From Tethya wilhelma (taxonomy: Eukaryota; Porifera; Demospongiae; Tethyida; Tethyidae), in contig CAXIPT010000001.1 of assembly GCA_964030475.1 (NCBI GenBank), forward strand, positions 22,970,776 through 23,034,775: a DNA stretch of 64,000 nucleotides, in the 5' to 3' direction. Positions 11,516 to 23,100 of the stretch are shown here, one piece after another. Both the position numbers and the translations under genes were made by a program. Under the pieces are notes generated by a model, which ran no database searches, was not told the origin of the DNA, and saw only the letters and a program-made list of their open reading frames with translations. Numbering within the stretch: the first letter of the stretch is position 1; each line of letters starts with the position of its first letter.

Positions 11516-13837
11516 TCAATATACAACAGTTGCTAGTTCAACTGAATCAGTTTCACTGCTCACACTGCTAGAAGTGCGACCACCCACCACAATTATTTCA
11601 TCACGAGCAGGAAGAAAAGCTGCAAAACACCAGCGCCGGCTAATGTTCATCTTACTGATGACCTCCCATGTGCCTAATATGGGACGGTATACAAAAACAT
11701 CTGTGTTTGTTCCAGTAGGATTACTGCCACCAATGGCTAACACTTGGCCATGAAGTGAGACACAAGTCGATTCTGTAACAGGAAGATCAGCGATTTTCTC
11801 CCACACAGTAGACTTGGATGAGCTGTTCAGAGAAAAACGTCTTGATAGTGTTCTTGATTGACAGGACTGGAACAGATCAATCAGGGAACATGTGTAGACA
11901 GACTTAGAAGATGTGAACAGGTCACTTCTACCCCCGACAATGTAGAGGCATTCACAACAGATGGTAATAGAAGCAGAAAACAGTGGCTCAGGGAGATCTG
12001 CAGCAAAAGACCATCCCTCTGTGTCAATATTCATGACTTCAACAGTTCTGAGAGCATTCCGGGCTTTATCTAGTCCTCCAGCAACTATTAGAGCCTGTCC
12101 ACTGCATACTGCTGCTGCTGATGAGCGCTTAGTTGGCATTGACTTGAAAACTTCTGTCCATTTTTTGTTCTTGTCTTCTCCAGTGAGGCTTAGGAGGTGG
12201 TTGGTCACATTACCACTGCTGTTTCTCCCACCTATTATGGTTAATAATTTTTTTATAATCACCAAAGAGTAGACTGTATTTTGACACTCTGGAAGTTGGT
12301 CCCAAGTCTTGTTGTTTGAGTCATAAGCATAGATGCTGGGAAGATCTGCAGCCCTGAAATATACCATATTGTCACTCACAGTAGCGTTAGGTCCCCTACA
12401 CATCTTAATGGGAGCCTTATTCTCCACTGTCCACTTCAAACTAGCAATAGTTGTTGAGGGCTTTCTGTTCTGATGCATCAACACTTGTGCCTGAAGCGTA
12501 AGCTCTAGGTCCTGGATTCGTGTCTGAAATTGAGCTGTTACTTGTTGATTGAATTCGAGCTGCTGAAAGACTTGTTGCAGTTGTTCGTCTCTTTCTTCAA
12601 TTGTCTGAGCCTGGTCTCGAACAGTTTTGCCTAGCTGTTGACATTCCTCTTCAAGAGTCTGCTTCTCACTTAGGATGGTGTTCTTTTCTCTTGAGTGACT
12701 GGTTTGTGCTTCAATGATGGCTTGCTGAAGTGCATCGATTTCCTGTGAGTGCATTTGCTTCAACTCAAAAATCTCTTCAACTTTTTGTTGAATGATTTGA
12801 TCCTTTGCTATAATTTCATCATTCTGATGTATTTCGGTTTCTCCTTCTTTCTCACTTGTATCATCTTTAGATTTAGCTCTTACTTGGTCCTTACTCACAC
12901 TCTTCGTGTACATAGGTGTTTGTGTAAGAGCTGCTATTCTGTGACAAAGCTCATGAGCCGAAGGGCGTTCATCACCATTATCACTGAGACAATCAATTGC
13001 TAATGATAGGAGTGGGTGGTTAGGATCAACTTGGCTGATGTGGTTTTGTCGACGTTCAATCTCGGAAACACGTGCTTCAATAGTTGGGAACCGGGGATCA
13101 ATAGTGTGGATTGTTTTGTGTCTATCTCCAGGTTCAGGGAAGTGCCTTGTCATGATTTGAATCATAAGCGTTCCAATTGCAAAGCAGTCAATTTTTTCTG
13201 TGTAAACAGGTGGATCTTTCACAGCCTCGGGAGGCATGTAGACATCTGTACCTGGACACATTGTTAAAGTGACACGTGTGGCTTCAGGGTTAATGTCTCC
13301 AAGTCTTGCCATGCCAAAGTCTGTAACTTTAGCTTTCACATCTCCACATAATAACACATTGTTACTTGTGAGATCCCTGTGTGTGATTCCATTGGAATGG
13401 AGGTAAGAAATGGCTAAGGAAATGTGATGGGAAAAGTTGACCTGGGCATGATAAGGAAGAGTGTCTTGTGAGGTCTCCAAGAAGTGAGTTAAGCTGTCGT
13501 CCATTAGCTCCATCAGAAGTACTGGCAGACCTGTTTCAGAATCATAGTACGTACCCAAATACTGTACAATATTCGGATGCTTCAGTGTACTCATAAAATC
13601 ACATTCTTGTGTGAAACGGTTGATTGGTAATCTGTGTTCTCTATTATGTTCCGGTTTGTGTGCATTTGGATTGACAAGTGTTGGGTGAATAATTTTTGCT
13701 GCACAGAGCAGATCGTCACACACAGCTTTGCAAACAGAGCCATATGATCCAATACCAAGAGTTTGAGCTTTTAGGAGCTCAACTGATTTAAACTGAAATG
13801 TGGGCGTGTCCCCACCCTGATCCACCTGTTGTGCCAT
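11516..13837 (-). CDS. Protein kinase - coiled coil - kelch repeat fusion, intronless
   Basis: A single exon encodes 773 residues. The kinase domain spans about residues 22-305: glycine loop GIGSYGSV (29-36), ATP lysine in CAAKII (K48), catalytic loop HRDLTSNN (D155, N160), DFG at 173-175, and PPE at 202-204 in place of APE. All catalytic residues are present, so activity is likely; loop sequences look TKL-like (Ser/Thr or dual specificity). Residues 330-455 are Glu/Gln-rich with heptad character, a probable dimerising coiled coil. From about 485 to the C-terminus are kelch repeats with GG doublets (TIIGGRNSSG, LIVAGGLD, YIVGGRSD, LAIGGSNP, IVVGGR), expected to fold as a beta propeller that binds partners. 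A lack of introns next to intron-rich genes could reflect retroposition. Substrate and pathway are unknown. Confidence 0.88.
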   Translation of the reverse strand: MAQQVDQGGDTPTFQFKSVELLKAQTLGIGSYGSVCKAVCDDLLCAAKIIHPTLVNPNAHKPEHNREHRLPINRFTQECDFMSTLKHPNIVQYLGTYYDSETGLPVLLMELMDDSLTHFLETSQDTLPYHAQVNFSHHISLAISYLHSNGITHRDLTSNNVLLCGDVKAKVTDFGMARLGDINPEATRVTLTMCPGTDVYMPPEAVKDPPVYTEKIDCFAIGTLMIQIMTRHFPEPGDRHKTIHTIDPRFPTIEARVSEIERRQNHISQVDPNHPLLSLAIDCLSDNGDERPSAHELCHRIAALTQTPMYTKSVSKDQVRAKSKDDTSEKEGETEIHQNDEIIAKDQIIQQKVEEIFELKQMHSQEIDALQQAIIEAQTSHSREKNTILSEKQTLEEECQQLGKTVRDQAQTIEERDEQLQQVFQQLEFNQQVTAQFQTRIQDLELTLQAQVLMHQNRKPSTTIASLKWTVENKAPIKMCRGPNATVSDNMVYFRAADLPSIYAYDSNNKTWDQLPECQNTVYSLVIIKKLLTIIGGRNSSGNVTNHLLSLTGEDKNKKWTEVFKSMPTKRSSAAAVCSGQALIVAGGLDKARNALRTVEVMNIDTEGWSFAADLPEPLFSASITICCECLYIVGGRSDLFTSSKSVYTCSLIDLFQSCQSRTLSRRFSLNSSSKSTVWEKIADLPVTESTCVSLHGQVLAIGGSNPTGTNTDVFVYRPILGTWEVISKMNISRRWCFAAFLPARDEIIVVGGRTSSSVSSETDSVELATVVY

Positions 13838-14181
13838 TCAACTCCCAAAGTAACAGATGCTGCAATACAGTCTGGTTCTTGTAGAGAGTTTAACGTGTCA
13901 CCATGGAGATCCCCTTCACTGATTCAAAGCTAATAGCTTTATAGCTTAGCAAAACACAATTATACTTAAGCTGTACACTCCTCCTGAATCAATCTGCAAG
14001 AAAATGAATAAATATCATACCCCGGTAGTGATAATAACTATTCCGTATATTCACAAAATCATGCCATTGTTTAGAAAGACTCCAAATGGCTGCATGTACA
14101 CAACCATTCTGATCTAGATTTATAAGAAGAACACTGATAAAGGAAATTTTACAAGCTCGATATAGTTATCCTGATGAATCA
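13838..14181. other. Upstream region of the kinase-kelch gene
   Basis: AT-rich non-coding sequence immediately upstream of the kinase-kelch start codon. It should contain the promoter, but no recognisable element can be named. Confidence 0.4.
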
Positions 14182-14363
14182 TACCATATATAGATCGGGA
14201 AATTTTCATATGACACTGCATTTACAAAAATTAAAATCTGCAAAAATTTTAAATGTCAACTTTTGAACGTGACGACCCGTTAAAATTAATTTTTTGTATG
14301 CACCGTATTACGAACATCTTATTTACGAAATATTTTGAACACAAAAATTTCCCGATCTATGGC
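14182..14363. mobile_element. Foldback MITE, GATCGGGAAATTTTC subtype
   Basis: Left end TACCATATATAGATCGGGAA and right end AAATTTCCCGATCTATGGC are inverted copies. It is related to the TACCGTATAGCGGGAAATTT elements elsewhere in the window. No coding capacity. Confidence 0.6.
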
Positions 14364-14576
14364 ATCTGCATGACTTTACACATGTAGCTACTCTCTACAT
14401 TAGTATTTTGGTGGCAAATATAATAATAGTAAAAGCAACCTGGGAAGGGTCCACAGCCCGCAGTTGTGGTCAGACAGGTGCACATGTACATAGCATGAAC
14501 TACAGGTCAGTGGCACATGCATCCTGTAAACTTCCTAGTACTTTGGCTTCAGTATACTGTCATGTTGATATCATAA

Positions 14577-14770
14577 TACCATATAGCGGGAAATTTTCTT
14601 GGGGGAAAAATTTTGCAAATTACGCGGTTTGGCAGCTTTCCACGAAATTTTGTAAAGTACAAGGTCGTCACGTAATGTTGAGACGCAATCCACAAAAATT
14701 TTCCCCACGAATTTCTATTCAACACTAAAATGCAAAAATTTTCCTCCACGAAAATTCCTGCTATACATTA
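14577..14770. mobile_element. Foldback MITE, TACCATATAGCGGGAAATTT
   Basis: Terminal inverted repeats (left TACCATATAGCGGGAAATTT, right ACGAAAATTCCTGCTATA) flank a short AT-rich core; same family as 27754-27963 and 46868-46972. Any ORF across it is fortuitous. Confidence 0.65.
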
Positions 14771-15160
14771 ATATCGTCATATGTTATACCACAAGTACAC
14801 ATTGTCTGGACCACATTCAACAAAACTGGCTAGGGGTGGGAATTCCAATGCAAATAGCACTTGGACCTACAATTAGTCAACTAACTCTTCAAGATAGTTT
14901 GATGGGGCAAAATTAGAGGAGGAAAGAAACTGGTCAGGAGCACCTTTGCTGACTCAGCACAATGGTGCACACAATCAAACCCCAATGGGCGCCAATGCAA
15001 TCTATTGGCATTGCGGTCACATGACTTTGCCAGGTCAGTAAACAAAAAGGTAGACTACTCTAACTGACTTTTCTGCCTATGAAGTCGTGCGACAATCATA
15101 ATTCAATTCTTGAACCAATGATTGTGGATGTCATGATGTTTGTAGACTATAAATATATAT

Positions 15161-15297
15161 TATTGCATGACTGGGAGGGCAATATGGGGAAATATTCAGC
15201 TCGAGGGTGGCAGTATTGGCCCGACCAACGGGAGGTACAATATAGAGCCCAAGAGCTGAATATTTCCCCAATATTGCCCGACCTTTGGAGTGCAATA
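15161..15297. mobile_element. Small foldback element
   Basis: TATTGCATGACTGGGAGGGC at the left is mirrored by GCCCGACCTTTGGAGTGCAATA at the right, with a longer inner inverted match around ATGGGGAAATATTCAGCTC. A short ORF running through it is a by-product of the palindrome. Confidence 0.6.
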
Positions 15298-15377
15298 ATA
15301 GATTTATAATATTGTGACTTCATGATACTCTCCAGCAACAAACCACGGCCACTTGAACACAAACCACAGTATGTACT

Positions 15378-16922
15378 ACACAGCCAAAAATTTACAGGGA
15401 CATAGTATTGCAAAAAGTCCCATAATAACACTGTACACAGGTTGTAACAGGACTGTAAGCAATTACAGTGCTGTACGGGGCTGTATTCACGTTATTGGAC
15501 CAGAGTTATTGTACACCCCGTAGATAGTTACGGGTCGTCACAACCACGTAGAATAATGTGTGATGGTTAATTCATAAGAAAAACCACAATCTTGACAACC
15601 ATTGACAAGAAAAAATAGCTGCCTCAGGTGGTTCACTGACAGCAGATGTTTTCTTGCAAAAGAGAGAGAACACGAAGCGTTTTACCTCGCTTACAGAAGA
15701 AAGGCTTGATGAAACTGAAAATGTGTTCTTACTCGCACTGCACAGTCTGCATAGAAGGTATTTGAATCAATAATTTTCTTAGCTGGCAGCAATCATAAAT
15801 TTATGATGGTGATGCAGGTGTGGAGCTCTTATTAATTTTTTTTTTTTTTTTTTTGCCAAGCTTAGATAAACTTGAGTATTTCAGCTTAAATTGTTGCATA
15901 CATGTGTTCATAGATGCTGTAGCTAGCTCTTCTACATGTCTAATGCTTTTCGACGTTAGGGCAATTCATCGGTAAGAACAGCAAGTTGCATGAGTAAGAG
16001 TACATGTATGCATTATTATACCTATACTTCATTGTATACATACACTTTATCATTCCTTGTAGGAAATGCTGAAATATATTATGATTATTGGTTGGCGACG
16101 ACATTATCCAAGGTAGTCGGTTTTGTTTTCTTACAAGAATAGTTTTGTTCATGATGCCTGTAATTTGTACCTTAGGTGTTCAGCATCACCTGTAGCTAAG
16201 AAGATCCACATGCTCGTCAAGCTTTCTCAAAGTATAGCTAGAGATGCAAAATTATAATGAAGTTTAATTTTGTTTGTGTTTAATTTCTACGCTGTATAAG
16301 TGTGAGTCTACCATCAAATTAACTGTCTGTCAACAGCAAGATCAGCACTGAACTCCTCACGACTTGAGATAATTACTACTACGCCACTTAGCTGTTTGTA
16401 ACCTTGCCGACTTCATTTTTTGCAGTATATATGTGTCGATAATCTGAAGCTGACTGAAGCACAACTTGATCCAACAGAAGCGTGCAGGCTACATGCGTGC
16501 AGGCTACATGTAGACATCATGACCATGCAAAAAAAGTTATAAACACAGCAGCAGGTTCTAAGAACAGTTCATGTTGGGGTGACTCTGGCCAGCTAGACTA
16601 GTGCCTTGGATGGGCAGACATTACAGAGCAGCACCAATGTAACTTCCACCTGTATCATACACTCATGTACATGTACTTTGACTTTATTATAATGGTTTGA
16701 AGCAAACTTAAAAAACTTTATGCATGTCACAAATAATTTTTAAAGCGCTAGCTAGTATTAAAAATTGTAAACAAATGCGTATTGCATCTAGCACCGTACA
16801 GCAGCTGTAGCAAATACGGGGTTGTTTGGTACATTGCCCAAAATTACAGTTACGGGGCCGTAGCCCACGGCACAGTAACGGTTGACACGGGGTTGTACAG
16901 TGCTGTGAATTCTTGGCTGTGT
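15378..16922. mobile_element. Possible 1.5-kb DNA element with CACAGCCAA ends
   Basis: The left end CACAGCCAAAAATTTACAG (from about 15379) is inverted near 16902-16922 as CTGTGAATTCTTGGCTGTG, and both ends carry related subterminal CTGTAC/GGGGTTGTAC motifs. No long ORF is present. A poly-T run lies at about 15837-15854. The target duplication is unclear, so boundaries are tentative. The right end overlaps the start of the contig overlap. Confidence 0.35.
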
Positions 16923-18211
16923 ATGTATAGGTATAATTATTGTATACACAATGTCATGTAGTTAAAAAGTATCTGTGGTTACTATGTAAATTGACCTATC
17001 AATCAAGCACCTGTCTCTTACATGTAGATCTTGTAGTGATAATTAAAAAGTGTGCAGTAACCATCCTTGCAATATGGGAGAATATTGCCCAGCTACTGAT
17101 TGCTTATAGAGCACAAGTCATTATAATAAGCAAGATATATGGCTATGGCTATTGCACCGGCTCCGTAAACTAATGCCTGATGGTGCCTATTATTCCGAGT
17201 GAAGCGAGGCTATGCTTGGGTTCAATAGAGATTTTTCGTGAACATCGTGTTGATGGCAGACCAATGTAAACTTTGTGGCATATCTTGGCTGTACTTTGCC
17301 TCAACATAAACTAGTAGTCTCAGGCCAACTTGGGTGGTTAAACTGTAGCTTTAAATTGTGGCGAAACGGCCTTATGACTTTTTGGGCCAAGTTAGTCAGT
17401 AGGTTTTTACTAAGACGATCTTTGCCCTGGTGCCTAGACGTTTGCCAATCTTTGCCAGGAACGTAACCTTTGAAGCGTAACGAGGTTTGCACTTAGAGTA
17501 GCCCTAGTTTAATGCACTCACAGCAAAATCCAGACACTGTATGATACGTAACTCTGCAATACAAAGGCAATAGGAAAGTATACAGACAGCCGGTACTGTA
17601 TACACAGCGTAGCTATATAGTGGACTATAAGAGTATGGCGTCTAGTCTCACAGGCCAGACATTCCGGGAGAGAGGAAAAGGAATGTCTGGTAACTGTAGG
17701 CCACTTTCCTGTGCAATCGGAATTTCATTAGCGTGATGTAAGAGCATCCTGTCACATGAATTAAAATTTCCTTGGCCAGAAGACTTGAGTTTAGCAGCAG
17801 CTTTCTTCTTAGTGTACTCCAGTGTGAAGTAATTATGGGTTTGAGCCATCTTCTACACACAAACGGCAAGTTCTGTCTTACAAAGCTTGCAGACATGGAC
17901 CATTCGTGAACAATGATTGTACAGCGCTACAGTCTCACATGACAAGAATCATGATCTGATTAGTTGGTTTTAGACTTGGCGGGAAACTTTACCTCATTAA
18001 ATCCGAAATTACAAAATACTGAAATCTGATTGGCAGTCGCAACATTCTGCGATTGCACACGAAAAGTGGTCAACAGTTACCAGACGTTCCTTTTCCCCCT
18101 CTCGGAATGTCTGGCTCACGAGACTATATGGCGTCCAATCTAATTTAAAAACGGAAACTAGCTAAGTTTTCCCCATAAATTTTTGGACCCCATGAACCTA
18201 GCTGAGTTAAT
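16762..18211. repeat. Contig-end overlap, copy 1 (probable assembly artefact)
   Basis: This 1,450-bp block recurs immediately after the single N at offset +1451 with no difference that I noticed by eye. The first copy ends exactly at the N and the second begins right after it, as expected when overlapping contig ends are joined without merging. Confidence 0.85.
17643..18126. mobile_element. Mutator-like foldback element, 484 bp, 9-bp TSD
   Basis: Begins TAGTCTCACAGGCCAGACAT and ends inverted (TGTCTGGCTCACGAGACTA). It is flanked by a perfect 9-bp duplication TATGGCGTC at 17634-17642 and 18127-18135. The interior encodes on the minus strand a peptide starting MAQTHNYFTLEYTKKKAAAK (from 17849) that is also present in the related element at 30721-31190. 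The same element reappears at 19094-19577 through the contig overlap. No transposase. Confidence 0.85.
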
Positions 18212-18212
18212 N

Positions 18213-19662
18213 AAATTGTAAACAAATGCGTATTGCATCTAGCACCGTACAGCAGCTGTAGCAAATACGGGGTTGTTTGGTACATTGCCCAAAATTACAG
18301 TTACGGGGCCGTAGCCCACGGCACAGTAACGGTTGACACGGGGTTGTACAGTGCTGTGAATTCTTGGCTGTGTATGTATAGGTATAATTATTGTATACAC
18401 AATGTCATGTAGTTAAAAAGTATCTGTGGTTACTATGTAAATTGACCTATCAATCAAGCACCTGTCTCTTACATGTAGATCTTGTAGTGATAATTAAAAA
18501 GTGTGCAGTAACCATCCTTGCAATATGGGAGAATATTGCCCAGCTACTGATTGCTTATAGAGCACAAGTCATTATAATAAGCAAGATATATGGCTATGGC
18601 TATTGCACCGGCTCCGTAAACTAATGCCTGATGGTGCCTATTATTCCGAGTGAAGCGAGGCTATGCTTGGGTTCAATAGAGATTTTTCGTGAACATCGTG
18701 TTGATGGCAGACCAATGTAAACTTTGTGGCATATCTTGGCTGTACTTTGCCTCAACATAAACTAGTAGTCTCAGGCCAACTTGGGTGGTTAAACTGTAGC
18801 TTTAAATTGTGGCGAAACGGCCTTATGACTTTTTGGGCCAAGTTAGTCAGTAGGTTTTTACTAAGACGATCTTTGCCCTGGTGCCTAGACGTTTGCCAAT
18901 CTTTGCCAGGAACGTAACCTTTGAAGCGTAACGAGGTTTGCACTTAGAGTAGCCCTAGTTTAATGCACTCACAGCAAAATCCAGACACTGTATGATACGT
19001 AACTCTGCAATACAAAGGCAATAGGAAAGTATACAGACAGCCGGTACTGTATACACAGCGTAGCTATATAGTGGACTATAAGAGTATGGCGTCTAGTCTC
19101 ACAGGCCAGACATTCCGGGAGAGAGGAAAAGGAATGTCTGGTAACTGTAGGCCACTTTCCTGTGCAATCGGAATTTCATTAGCGTGATGTAAGAGCATCC
19201 TGTCACATGAATTAAAATTTCCTTGGCCAGAAGACTTGAGTTTAGCAGCAGCTTTCTTCTTAGTGTACTCCAGTGTGAAGTAATTATGGGTTTGAGCCAT
19301 CTTCTACACACAAACGGCAAGTTCTGTCTTACAAAGCTTGCAGACATGGACCATTCGTGAACAATGATTGTACAGCGCTACAGTCTCACATGACAAGAAT
19401 CATGATCTGATTAGTTGGTTTTAGACTTGGCGGGAAACTTTACCTCATTAAATCCGAAATTACAAAATACTGAAATCTGATTGGCAGTCGCAACATTCTG
19501 CGATTGCACACGAAAAGTGGTCAACAGTTACCAGACGTTCCTTTTCCCCCTCTCGGAATGTCTGGCTCACGAGACTATATGGCGTCCAATCTAATTTAAA
19601 AACGGAAACTAGCTAAGTTTTCCCCATAAATTTTTGGACCCCATGAACCTAGCTGAGTTAAT
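18213..19662. repeat. Contig-end overlap, copy 2 (probable assembly artefact)
   Basis: Second copy of 16762-18211, continuing into unique sequence at 19663. Everything inside, including the Mutator-like element at 19094-19577, should be counted once. Confidence 0.85.
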
Positions 19663-20180
19663 TTTGATAACAATAATGGGATCAACTGACTTATCTGCAC
19701 CTCACCCGGGGGTCAACTGACTTATTCGGCACCTCAGACGGGGCTAGGACTAGGGTTAGAGCTAGGGCTAGGGCCAGGGATTAGGGGTCCCGGGCCCAAT
19801 AATGCACCAAAATTTGTACACATACACCTAGCTTATATATCATGCATGATAAATAATTTGAATAAGTCAGCTCACAGTAGAATGACGAAGTATACCGAGC
19901 TCAGAAGCAGGAGATAGAACCACAATCTTGATAGAACTTGTTTTACAGGCTAGGCTGAGTGAGTGGCTGGAGTGCTGCAAATGAAAATCAAATGTACGTG
20001 CACAAATTTCTGTGTTGTCATGTCAGTACCGAGTATAATATTATTACGTACACGCGTACGCAACGCACGCGCAGAGTACAACGACCACGTGCACCATGTA
20101 GGCTCCTCCCGCGCCCGCGCCGCCCACTGAACAGTTTGAGCATGTACATGTAGTTTGAGCATAGATTGAGCTAGTCAGTG
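19663..20180. promoter_or_regulatory. 5' flank of the ERCC6L2-like gene
   Basis: It holds two copies of a motif around TCAACTGACTTAT..GCACCTCA and a short GGGCTAGGACTAGGGTTAGA tract resembling degenerate telomere repeat. A GC-richer stretch (20050-20130) with CACGTG and Alu-unlike CGC clusters lies just upstream of the start codon and is the likely promoter; no TATA box is obvious. Confidence 0.4.
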
Positions 20181-23100
20181 ATGGACGACACTGACGCTAG
20201 TGATAGTGATGCTACCACCTGTGACTCGGATTGGTAAATTCTATCAATGTGTGCTGTGCTGTGCTGTCTTGAACTCCACCGGGCGTGGGGGAGGGGGGGA
20301 GGGGGGATATCTGGTGTGTATAATACTACAAATGTAGTTCCCCCTTGGCTGGCTATGTATACTATCTATGATAGTACCATAGATATTTAGAGCCTAAAAA
20401 AAATTACGTGGTTAAAGCTTCATGTAGTGTTCTGCTTCTATAGGGTGAGCAATGGTGATGTTCATGTGGTTCCTGACAGCCAGTATACTAGCAGCTCACT
20501 ATACTCTGAGCGGAAAGACAGCACCGCAGAGACGAAACCAGTGATTAGTGCTGAAGATGTGGCACAAGAACTAGATGATTGCCCTTCAATCAAGAAGGGG
20601 CCTGTTTCCGAAGAAAAATTCTCAGATGGTGACCATCATTTGCCACTCATGAGCCCTATATCAGAATTTCAAAGTGCTATGACTGGTATGTTGATTAGTT
20701 TTAAAATCACTATGTAATTTTACGGCCATAAATTTATAATAATATAATACTCTTGTTGATTAGCCTCATACTCAGGTCTTTCCCGGCACATATTCAAGTA
20801 GTAAGCTAGGATGATAATTGCTTTCTTCTTTGTTCTAGCTTTTGATGAGCACCTGTTCATTCGTCCCAATTTCACTCACCCTCCTATCAACAACCGACGA
20901 CCATTAGTCCTCTCCTCTCCAGGGGTTTCCCCATCAATCAAGGTAGTGTTAATAGTTATTAACCCTTGGTGCGCATGTGCACCTAGGGTTACAGTAGTCG
21001 TTTTGTCTGTGTGTGTGTTCCAACTATATCTCAAGAACAACAACTCCAGTCTTCAAAAGCGGCATGCCAAGGTAAAATAATCGAGATTATCTAAAAGAAA
21101 TATGCAAAGAATTCAACAAAAGTTTGTACTTCCTGAAATATTAGGCTTTTCAGCCTCTCTGAGTGCTAAGCTTTGAGGCCACACCTATACGGTTAAAATT
21201 TGGGGGAGCTAGCATGAGGGGCGAGCCTGAGCGAGCTAAGTAGTAGAGTACATGAAATGCCTGAGATCCTTACAAAGGTAGCATGAGTGTGCTAAAATGT
21301 GAACTCAGTAAACTACAATATTATAGCACTGTGGAGATAGCCAACATCATATTGTTAACTTTTACTGTACCATTTTACACATGAACACAGCAATGCATAA
21401 CATTTTAACATCATACGTATAATATCTTACAATACAATCACACTATAAGTACTCGGAATTTTACGTGCATATTATGCACCAAAGGTTATACACCTTGGTG
21501 CCTTCATTAATAATACATGAGCCATCAATAGTAGAGTGCTATTGGCTCAATAGAACCAATGGCATGTGTTCAGTTTATCTACCACAAGCTTTACAGTAGA
21601 CTGGCTGCTGTCAGTACAGACTAGGGAGAGATTGTTAAATAGCTAGTTCTAATTTCCATAGTTTCTTGTGTACTGTAGATTGTGAAAGCTAACTGAGATA
21701 AGTTACCACAATGACTACTAGTTTACCAAGTACAGAAATACTTGCAAGAAAATTAATTACCCTGGTAATCTAAAGTTAGTGTCGTTTGCCTGCTTGCCCC
21801 TTGCCACTCAGATCCCAGCTGGGATGAACCAGTATCTCCGAGACTACCAGCAAGAAGGAGTTGTCTTCCTATATGGTCACTACAGTGAGGGCTCAGGGGC
21901 CATCCTCTGTGATGACATGGGACTTGGGAAAACTGTTCAGGTGGTTGCCTTCATGAGTGCTGTCCTGCAGAAGAGTGGTACCAAGACTGATGTAATGCTC
22001 ACTGGACCAAGACAGGTACAACTCAAAGTATTCTCTCTGACATTGAGTATTGCTGTGCAAATCGTCAAAATATTATTTTGCAAGAATATTAATAGGTTGC
22101 ATTAGATAATATTATGCAATACTCAAACTCTTTCCTGTATTGATGGTTATAAGTACACTAATTCTAAACTTGAGTCTAGTCTTAAATAACATAAGTTGGA
22201 AGTTTAGATTATCACCGTCTTCATCCCCTAGAGAGCATGTAATGGTTGCTTCCTTGTGGTGTGTCCAGGCTCTGTGGTGTACAACTGGACTGCTGAGATT
22301 GAGACATGGAGCCATCTCAAATATGGGTAAGTGGACCAGAAGTGTTCAAAATATGCTGACACTCTTGTGTGTAAACACACACACCTTATGACCTTGAAAA
22401 GTGTGTATCACCGTGCAATGAAAGATGTTGTTTTGGAGAAGGCAAAGAAAAACAAACTGGAAGTTGTCCTGACCACTCACGAGACAGCCAGAGCACATGT
22501 GGTAAGTAACTATTAGCAGGTCCCTTCTCTTGTTCTTGCTATTGTAATTTACATGTCACGTGCCACAGCTAAAGGTCATCAAAATTTAGAATGTGGCATA
22601 TTGTATTCACGTTTTCTGTGGCATGCCCTGCCTTAGCGTCTGCACATGTACAATGATGAGAGCGTTACTGTAGTTAGGTTGCGTGTACTCAGTAGTGAAG
22701 GACTGTTACTAACTTGTCAAAAGTGCCTGCATTAACCATTCTCTATCAGTGTTATTGTGTACATTGCTGGGGTTGATAGTAGCATTCATTGACAATTGCA
22801 TCTGTATTATTTCAGGAGGATCTTAATACTGTGGACTGGCTTGCTGTTATATGTGATGAAGTTCAAGTTATCAAGGTTAGTTACCAGCATCAAATCATTC
22901 CCACGTAATAACTTCTCCCCTGCACTTTTTATGATAAGTAGGGGATAAATGCTCAAGTGACAACTGCACTAAATTCTCTTACTGTCAAACGAAGGTGTGT
23001 TGTCAAAGTGCGTTTTCAAACCCTGCTTAGTAGCAATGTAGCAGTGGAAACTATGTTGGACAATAGAATTTAATAATTTATATGTCATAGTTTCTTATCA

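Noticed and set aside
15079..15431. Overlapping ORFs on both strands near 15.2 kb
   Set aside because: They are produced by a foldback palindrome and show no domain.
16940..19347. Pairs of identical short ORFs offset by 1,451 bp as a tandem gene family
   Set aside because: They sit in the unmerged contig overlap and have no family signature.
19741..19790. Interstitial telomere repeat
   Set aside because: The GGGCTAGGG/GGGTTAG tract is very short and irregular; too little to call.
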